In this document: piece after piece, positions 10,154 to 16,538 of the stretch | Layout of the letters: every line of letters begins with the position of its first letter | Position numbering within the stretch: position 1 is the first letter of the stretch | Source: Fragilaria radians | Taxonomy: Eukaryota > Bacillariophyta > Fragilariophyceae > Fragilariales > Fragilariaceae | DNA: 16,538 nucleotides | Direction of reading: 5' to 3' | NCBI GenBank assembly: GCA_900642245.1 | Contig: CAAAJI010000179.1 | Location: 55,988 to 72,525 of the forward strand | Notes under the pieces: generated by a model | What the model saw: only the letters and a program-made list of their open reading frames with translations | The model's database searches: none | What the model was told of the DNA's origin: nothing | Made by a program: the position numbers and the translations under genes

Positions 10154-12116
10154 AGGCGGCAATGTGACGCGTAGTGTTGGTGCGGGTGTAGTCACTGTTA
10201 TAGAAGTTGGGACTGGAGTTGGAGCAGGTGTAGGAAGAGGTGTGGGTACAGCCGTTGGATCCAATACAGGAGGAGATGTAGGTGGTGGTGTAGGTGGTAA
10301 TGTAGGTGCTCGTGTAGGTGGTAGTGTAGGTGCAGGAGTTGGTGGTAGTGTAGGTGCAAGTGTAGGTGGTGGTGTAGGTTCGGCAGTGGGTTCCGGTGTA
10401 GGAGAAAACGTAGGTTCAGATGTCGGAGACAAGGTAGGGGGAGAAGTTGGTGATCCCAATGAGATCGAAATTCCAGCTCTCGCTGGTTCAGTTGTCAAAT
10501 CTAAGGACGTTACTCTAATGTTCACGGTTGTCCGAACTCCATTGATACTAATTCTGAGTCGATATACGCCATTCTCAGTCAATTTGGCAAGCAAATTCGT
10601 TGTCACATAATCTGTGGATGGATCACGTGATGTAATCAATACCGAATCCCCAGCTTCTTCAGTTCCTGAATTCATTCCGATTTTTCGATTGAAGTGAATG
10701 TAAGTGTCCGCAGTGCTGCGAATTCGAATAATCATTTTATCATCTGTCGAGGCAAATCCTTTCTCGGCGAATCCAACCAAAAATCCGCTCCATTCGTAAC
10801 GATTATCGATGGTTAAATCTACGTGATAGCTAGAATACCAGCCTAACTTCCATGTATGTGGCCCATTGAAGCACATATTCTTTGCCTCATCTTCAGAATA
10901 GGAATATCCCTACGAAATGAATGAGTTCAACGGCCAAAGCAAACATAGTTATTAAACTATCAAACCTACCATAATTCCTGATTGATCGCCATATTCTTCT
11001 GTACCTTCACCAGAATGACCCAAGTTCATGTTGTGTCCTATGCAACAGTTGAGAGCGGTCCATGGTCTTTATCAATAGATTAAATTTTCAACAAAACTTA
11101 CCGAGTTCATGCATTTGTGCCGTGGGGTAACGACACCATTCATCATTGTACACAGTCAAATAGCTATTAAAATATCCGTAGGCAATCCAACCTCCACTAG
11201 TCCCTGGTGGCATGCAAACCATGACATGATCTGCAACAGTCTCAATTTTCACACCAAGTGAAATTGCTGCTGCATTCGTAATTTCTGCCAAAATAGCCCC
11301 ATCATTCATTCCATTGACGGGTATTTTAGGAAGTGACACTGTGTAAACGCCATCAGTACCCACCAACGGATTCGTGGTCAATGGAACAAAATTCAATTTA
11401 GAATCCGAACAAGCATCGAATTGAGACTTCAAATTAATGACATCACCGTCGGTCCCGAAGATATCATCTGATAATTCTTGTTCTGTAGCCGTTGTCCTGG
11501 AATCTTGGCAATCAGCACGTAGGACTAAAACAGTTTTGGTTCCTACAGTTGTAATTTGTTGGCCATTGGCAGCACTTCCAGGTTTGCGACCTAACTAAGA
11601 TTCGCAATTTCCGTTGTTAGGATAGGATCCAATATAAGGGCAATAAAAGTTGAGCTGAAGGAACATACCTTAACCTTCACACCTGGAGGGAAGATAAGAG
11701 TGTCTATCTTGTCGTCAATCTGTGCAGTCTTGGCAAAGAGAGTTGTTACGCCACTTATCACCTTATTCTTTTTGGCCCATGCGAGAGTAAAGCCTTTGAT
11801 GCGGACAAGTTGAGATTTTTGTCCATTGATAAGGTCTTGGCTTGCAAGCTGACAGGTCAAACCTTCGACATTATAATCATCTAAATGTTTTTCAGCAACC
11901 ATAACCACACAGGGCTTTTTAAGCTTACGAATAGTCGCAATTTCTCTTCCATGGAATGTTGGTACCTGTGTGTATTGTACAAAGCGAGAGTATATCATCA
12001 GGATTCATCGTTTTGTTGTAACGAAAATGACCATGCTGCCAAATTGTTTTACGAACCTGATCTCCATTGGCGAGGCCAAAGTAGGTCAAAAGAAATAAGA
12101 AGATCAAATTTGACAT
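9710..12116 (-). CDS. Gene B: M11 metalloprotease with PT linker and ricin-B-like domain, canonical zinc site
   Basis: Exons 12057-12116, 11669-11965, 11102-11594, 10970-11037 and 9710-10909. Introns are 91, 74, 64 and 60 bp, GT-AG, at the same positions and phases as in A, giving 705 residues. Exon 1 is a 20-residue signal peptide (LIFLFLLTYFGLANG). The zinc motif is HELGHNMNLGHS (281-292). It is the only one of the three with His at the third ligand position (His291), and so the best candidate for a conventional active M11 enzyme. The Met-turn is SGIM (M306), followed by GYSY and MCFNGPHTWKLGWYSS. The linker (459-558) is richer in PPT than in A, and the lectin-like region is 559-705. The first in-frame ATG of the shorter exon 5 frame is not the true start, because homology and splice sites continue upstream. 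Extracellular glycoprotein cleavage is inferred from family and architecture. Confidence 0.88.
10154..10453 (-). repeat. Gene B Pro-Thr linker minisatellite
   Basis: About 100 residues of xxPT units, dominated by LPPT, LAPT and TPPPT. It is shorter and more proline-rich than the gene A linker, and the 48-bp STAAPT superperiod of A is absent. The ends (SPTSPPTLSPT and DPTAVPT...PAPTPVPT) are conserved among copies, while the middle varies. Confidence 0.88.
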
Positions 12117-12201
12117 AGTTGCTACTTTTCAGAAGTAATGATCATTCACGATGTGGAAAAATAATACGTCCAACGATGATGATGAACAACAAAGCAAAGG
12201 T

Positions 12202-12216
12202 CGACTAAAAAGATCG
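12202..12216 (-). promoter_or_regulatory. Proximal TTTTTAGTCG box of gene B
   Basis: The same 15 bases as before genes A and C, again 86 bp upstream of the ATG. Confidence 0.6.
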
Positions 12217-12246
12217 GTGTCATTAAATAAAAGTATCCATAACCAC

Positions 12247-12270
12247 AAAGAACCTCGACTAAAAAAATAT
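12247..12270 (-). promoter_or_regulatory. Distal TTTTTAGTCG box of gene B
   Basis: Identical over 24 bp to the gene A distal box, 131 bp upstream of the ATG. The gap between the two boxes is longer here than in A or C, so the pair tolerates variable spacing. Confidence 0.58.
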
Positions 12271-13979
12271 CTTTTTCGTATCGACAGGAAAAATGTCTTT
12301 CCAAATTTTTTCATAGGCACAAATGGGATTTTGTGGCTTTGCAGAATATCATGAATCCTACCTTCTCTCAGAGATATAATTCAGGTAAGAAGAGTAAGGT
12401 GATGGCCAACTTCTAGTGTGTAACGAATAGAAATTAGTTGTATCCACTTTATTTTGAATATAACTTTATTCTAGACACATAATATTCTACAATTTATAAC
12501 ATGTTTGACCCCATTATCCCAAATTTTGTATATTTTCCAAAATGGTGCATAAAAAATCCCTTCCACACCATCATACTACCCAAAAGACCCTTTTTACATT
12601 TCCAATTATCATTTGCCATGTTGGACTTTTTGGATGGCCATCTGGTGATATTTTACGTGATTGCAAAAAGATCTGTCAAGCTTCAAAGTTTCTTTTACAA
12701 TTATCAGTAGCAAACACCACAATAAAACAAAACGTTTTTGGAATACATTTTCCACTTCAATCAATTCAGAAGAAACTCTCACTATGATAATTGATTTTGA
12801 AAGAGAAGAATTATTTGGACTTAGAAGTTGAATCAGGAATTTCAATTAAGAACATTCTGATGAATAAAGTGCAAATTTAGGGATCTATAATGTTACATGC
12901 TCGTCATATCGGAAACAAGGCTACTGAAGGTAAACGACGAAGATGGAACTTCCTTGCCAATCTAATTGCTTAACCTAACTCTATGTGAATAGATGCATCA
13001 ATACATAAAATATTTGCATTATAGAGACATTAGCAATCTTGGTACGTAAATGCATCTCATATCCCATTTACAAACAAAATGATGTTCTCTCATTACTTTA
13101 TTCTTCATATCGAATGTCATGAGTTTTGTTGAAATGAAAGGATGTGATGGAAATGACCTTCTAGATATCAATGACTGTTTGCATTGGAATTGTTTCATCC
13201 ATTCACTCTTGATGGGATAGAAATTATTGGATTAATGAACGGGACAGTGGTATCAATCAACAATTGCTAAACAGCCTTGAGAAAAATACCATTCCATAAT
13301 TCTCAATAATGAATGGCACATTATTGTTCAAGAATGATAGGTTTTATTGGACAAAATGCCAAAGTAGGGTATGTAACAGGCATTGAGCATACATCATAGC
13401 AAGCGTTACTCCTTTTAATTTGCTACCCGACGAAAAAGAAGCCATGGGAAGGGCATCAACATAAGAAACATCAAAAGAAACAGGCGTGTGATTGAAAGAA
13501 TGACTAGAAATGACACTATGATAATCCAACTGCTGAAATGAAAGCAAAGAAGTTGTACATTGCACTTGAATGACAAACATGAACTGTGGGAAGGTCATAA
13601 AACTGATGCATTAAATAAAAATGAAACGTTTGGAGCATACATTGTAATGAAAACAGATGACACTCTTGCTTTTGCTGTCATACTTCAGGAAGGAAGGTAG
13701 TTTCCCTGCTTGTACGTCAACAATTCTCAATTTTTGGTAAATCTTATATCCAGTCTGAGAGTAGACTCCAAAATAACGCATTGTATACATTTATGAATAT
13801 TTCTGTAATTTGAGAAACACTTAGTCAATCAAGGCACACACTACTTAATCTTACAATTAGTTGTCTTGTCTACTTGTTTGTCACTAATTTTTAGTTCTAA
13901 GCAGACTATTATCTCACAAAGTTCTGTTGACTATCATCCATTGTCTTGCAGGACATTCACAATTTGATGTAACTCACTT
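12271..13979. other. Spacer between genes C and B, no gene supported
   Basis: About 1.7 kb. Short open frames at 12501-12710, 12609-12845 and 13344-13598 show no domain, signal peptide or second-copy support. Around 12417-12480 there is a TGTGTAACG...TTTATTCTAGACACA stretch that could be a fragment of a retrotransposon terminal repeat, but no partner copy or target-site duplication is visible. Confidence 0.5.
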
Positions 13980-14423
13980 TTACAAAATTACTTTTTCAAA
14001 CAGCCACTGCTGTGGTGTCCAGTAAGAGCGACAGTCCTTGATAGTGACATCTATATAGCCATCATCTGTAGGGACCGCAGTGAGACAGCGATCACTCCAT
14101 AAACTGATTATCTGATACAAATTTCCCTCAAAAAGCTTAATTTTCCATCTCAAACTCCACCAATCTGGCTGATAATCCCACCCAACAACTTCAGCATTGC
14201 TTTCAATTCCTGAGGCGTCTAAGAAAAAATCATCCCATTTGCACCTTAAACGCTTGTGATCTGGGTAGGCTGAATCTTCGGCATTCTCTTCGAACCAACG
14301 CTGGGAATTCCAGCCTTCACCCCATGGTTCCACTATAACGGATGCTCCTAAAGTATTATTGCTCAGAGTGAGGTATCCTCCTGACCATAGATTTTTAATT
14401 TGATACTCAATACTACCAATTTG
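13980..14423 (-). other. Gene C ricin-B-like lectin domain
   Basis: About 147 residues with GWNSQRWFEE, LRWKIKLFEGNLYQI and TPQQWLFEKV. It is somewhat more diverged than the A and B domains (for example DDFFLDASG), but the three-block pattern and SDRCLTAV core are kept. Confidence 0.7.
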
Positions 14424-16370
14424 AGGCGGCATGGTGGGACGAAGTGTTGGTAGCAGTGTATTTCCTGTTGGAGAAGTTGGTACTGAAGTTGGCTCAGTTG
14501 TAGGAAGTAGCGTAGGTGTAGCAGTTGGATCCATTACAGGAGCAGATGTGGGTGCTAGAGTAGGAGATGAAGTGGGGGCTAGCGTAGGGGGAGTTGTAGG
14601 TGCGAGTGTAGGAGCAGCTGTGGGTTCCGCCGTAGGAGTAGAAGTGGGTTCCACTGTAGGAAAAAAAGTAGGTTCAGATGTAGGAGACAATGTAGGGGGA
14701 GAAGTTGGTGATCCCATTGAGATCGAAATCCCAGCTCTTGCTGGCTCAGTTGTCAATTGTAAGGATGTTACTTTAATGTTCACGATTGCCCGAATCCCAT
14801 TTATACTTATCCTGAGTCGATAGACGTCGTTTTCAGTCAATTTGGCAAGCAAATTCGTTGTCACATAATCGGTGGTTGCATCACGTGATGTGATCAAGAC
14901 CATGTCCCCAGCTTCTTCAGTTCCTGAATTCATTCCGATTTTTCGATTGAAGTGAATATATGTGTCCGTTGCACTGCGAATTCGAATAATCATTTTATCA
15001 TCTGTCGAAGCAAATCCTTTCTCGGCGAATCCGACCAAAACCCCGCTCCATTCATAGCTATTCTCGATGGGTAAATCTACGTGATAGCTAGAGTACCAGC
15101 CTAAATGCCATGTATGTGGCCCATTGAAACACATATTCATCGTCTCATCTTCAGAGTAGGAATATCCCTGCGTAATAAATGAGTATACGTCAAGCCTAAG
15201 ATTAGTAGTTTAAGAGAACTGTACGTACCATTACTCCAGATTGATCGCCATATTCTTCTGAGCCTTCATTGGACTGACCCAAATTGAAGTTGTGTCCTAT
15301 GCAAAGTTTTAGTGTGATTCATCATCTCATCGATAGAATATTTATTTTCCACAAAACTTACCGAGTTCATGCATTTGTGCAGAGGGGTAACGGCACCAAT
15401 TGTCATTGTAAACAGTCAAGAAACTATTATAGTATCCATATGCAATCCAATTTCCATCAGTACCTGGTGGCAAGCAAACCATGACATGATCTGCAACACT
15501 ATCAAGTTTCACACCAAGCGACAATGATGCTGCATTAGTTATTTCTGCCAAAAGAGCCCCATCATTTATCCCAATCACGGCTATTTTGGGAAGTGACACA
15601 GTGTAAACGCCATCAGCACCTACATTCGGATTTGTTGTCAATGGAACGAAATCCAATTTAGAATCTGAACAAGCGCTGAATTGAGATTTCATATTTAGAC
15701 TATCACCGTCGGTCCCGAAGATATCATCTGATAATTCTTGTTCTGTGGCGGTTGTTTTCGAATCCTTACACTCAGCACGAATAACTAAAACAGTTTTGGT
15801 TCCATTGGCTGTTATTTGCTGGCCATTAGAAGCACTTCCCGGTTTGCGACCTAACTAAAATTCGCAATCGACGATATTAGGAGTTTTATCCAAAGAAAAA
15901 TAGTGGGGAATGAAAAAGAGGAATGAATGGATCGTACCTTAATCGTCACACCGGGAGGGAAAATTAGAGTGTCTACCTTGTCATCAATCTGTGCAGTTTT
16001 GGCGAAAAGAGTTGTCACTCCACTAATAAGTCTGTTCTTTTTTGCCCATTTGAGAGTAAGGCCTTTGACGCGAACGATCTGAGATCGTTGTCCATTCGTG
16101 AGATCTTGGCTTGCAAGGAGGCAGGTTAGACCTTCCACGTTATCACCCTGGAAGAACTTTTGAGCCACCATAACAACGCAAGGCTTTTTTAATTTTCGAA
16201 GTGTTACAATTTCTCTTCCATGTAATGGCACCTGTGTAATGTTAATACAAGAGAGTATTAGGATTCATCGTTTCGTTAATCGAATTCTCAGTACTCTACC
16301 AATTACGAACCTGATCTCCATTGACGATGCCATAAAAGGTCAAAAGGAATAAGAGGATCAAACTTGACAT
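13980..16370 (-). CDS. Gene C: M11 metalloprotease-lectin with Gln at the third zinc-ligand position
   Basis: Exons 16311-16370, 15938-16231, 15362-15854, 15229-15296 and 13980-15167. Introns are 79, 83, 65 and 61 bp, GT-AG, with phases matching A and B, giving 700 residues. Exon 2 is one codon shorter than in A and B (VPLHGRE against VPTFHGRE). The signal peptide is MSSLILLFLLTFYGIVNG. The zinc motif is HELGHNFNLGQS (280-291): His280, Glu281 and His284 are kept, but the third position is Gln290, not a usual metzincin ligand. The Met-turn SGVM (M305), GYSY and MCFNGPHTWHLGWYSS are intact. The PT linker spans 458-553 and the lectin-like region 554-700. The reading frame and all splice sites are preserved, so it is not an obvious pseudogene. 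It may have reduced or no protease activity, or work mainly as a lectin; that is inference. Confidence 0.87.
14424..14711 (-). repeat. Gene C Pro-Thr linker minisatellite
   Basis: About 96 residues of xxPT units (LAPT, SSPT, TPPT, AEPT), the shortest of the three linkers. Its flanks match gene B best, which suggests B and C share a more recent history in this segment or have exchanged sequence. Confidence 0.87.
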
Positions 16371-16458
16371 GATTGCGTCGTTGAGAAAAAAATGTGTAAT
16401 GGGTGAGTTCAAAAGATCTCCTTGACCTTAAGGATACAAAATGTCAAAAAGTGAAGCC

Positions 16459-16473
16459 CGACTAAAAAGATCG
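16459..16473 (-). promoter_or_regulatory. Proximal TTTTTAGTCG box of gene C
   Basis: The same 15 bases as before genes A and B, 89 bp upstream of the ATG. Confidence 0.6.
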
Positions 16474-16491
16474 AAGCCAAGAAAACCCAAG

Positions 16492-16511
16492 AAAGAACCT
16501 CGACTAAAAAA
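16492..16511 (-). promoter_or_regulatory. Distal TTTTTAGTCG box of gene C
   Basis: AAAGAACCTCGACTAAAAAA, 122 bp upstream of the ATG, matching the first 20 bases of the gene A and B distal boxes. A GCCAAGAAA stretch between the boxes is also shared with gene A. Confidence 0.58.
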
Positions 16512-16538
16512 GTTTTTTGTTCTTTCTACCCTTTATTT

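Noticed and set aside
12417..12480. Possible retrotransposon terminal-repeat fragment beginning TGTGTAACG and ending near GACACA
   Set aside because: Only one copy, no target-site duplication, primer site or polymerase coding sequence nearby; resemblance alone is too weak.
12501..12845. Overlapping short frames on both strands
   Set aside because: They overlap one another in several frames with no domain support; most likely chance.
13344..13598. 84-codon minus-strand frame in the C-B spacer
   Set aside because: No recognisable domain or signal, no repeat copy and no conserved neighbour; in AT-rich DNA this length can occur by chance.
4808..16370. Reading each exon as a separate intronless gene
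   Set aside because: All three loci show aligned GT-AG junctions with consistent phases that restore HExGHN and the Met-turn. Separate frames would break the active site in every copy.

Overview
The window is AT-rich eukaryotic nuclear DNA. Protein genes are interrupted by short GT-AG introns of 60-91 bp, and there are no bacterial-style operons or ribosome binding sites. The dominant protein type is a secreted gametolysin-like (peptidase M11) metalloprotease with a long Pro-Thr repeat linker and a C-terminal lectin-like domain. Small introns together with xxPT linkers suggest a diatom or other stramenopile alga; the species cannot be named from this sequence.

All convincing genes lie on the minus strand, so transcription runs right to left. 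Three tandem paralogues, here called C (13980-16370), B (9710-12116) and A (4808-7424), share the same five-exon structure with phases 0, 0, 1, 0. Each has a 20-residue signal-peptide exon, an M11 catalytic domain with HExGHN and a Met-turn, a PT linker and a roughly 147-residue ricin-B-like domain. The predicted spliced proteins are 700, 705 and 777 residues. Each start codon is preceded at a near-constant distance by a pair of TTTTTAGTCG boxes (coding strand), a probable shared promoter element that I did not find elsewhere. The third zinc ligand differs between the copies: His in B, Asp in A, Gln in C.

The left third holds a segmental duplication. Positions 1-1953 match 3066-4996, which covers the 5' part of a 262-codon coiled-coil-like gene, its upstream DNA, the 3' flank of gene A and the last part of gene A's lectin exon. 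Read by eye, the first 1066 bp are identical, after which the copies differ by roughly one base in ten. The left copy carries a dead fragment of the lectin exon (1741-1953) and a coiled-coil gene cut by the window edge (1-275). The right copy of the coiled-coil gene is intact (2552-3340).

The spacers at 7564-9709 and 12271-13979 show no supportable gene. Taken together this is a locally expanding family of secreted protease-lectins, probably acting on extracellular or cell-wall glycoprotein. That role is inferred from domain content.
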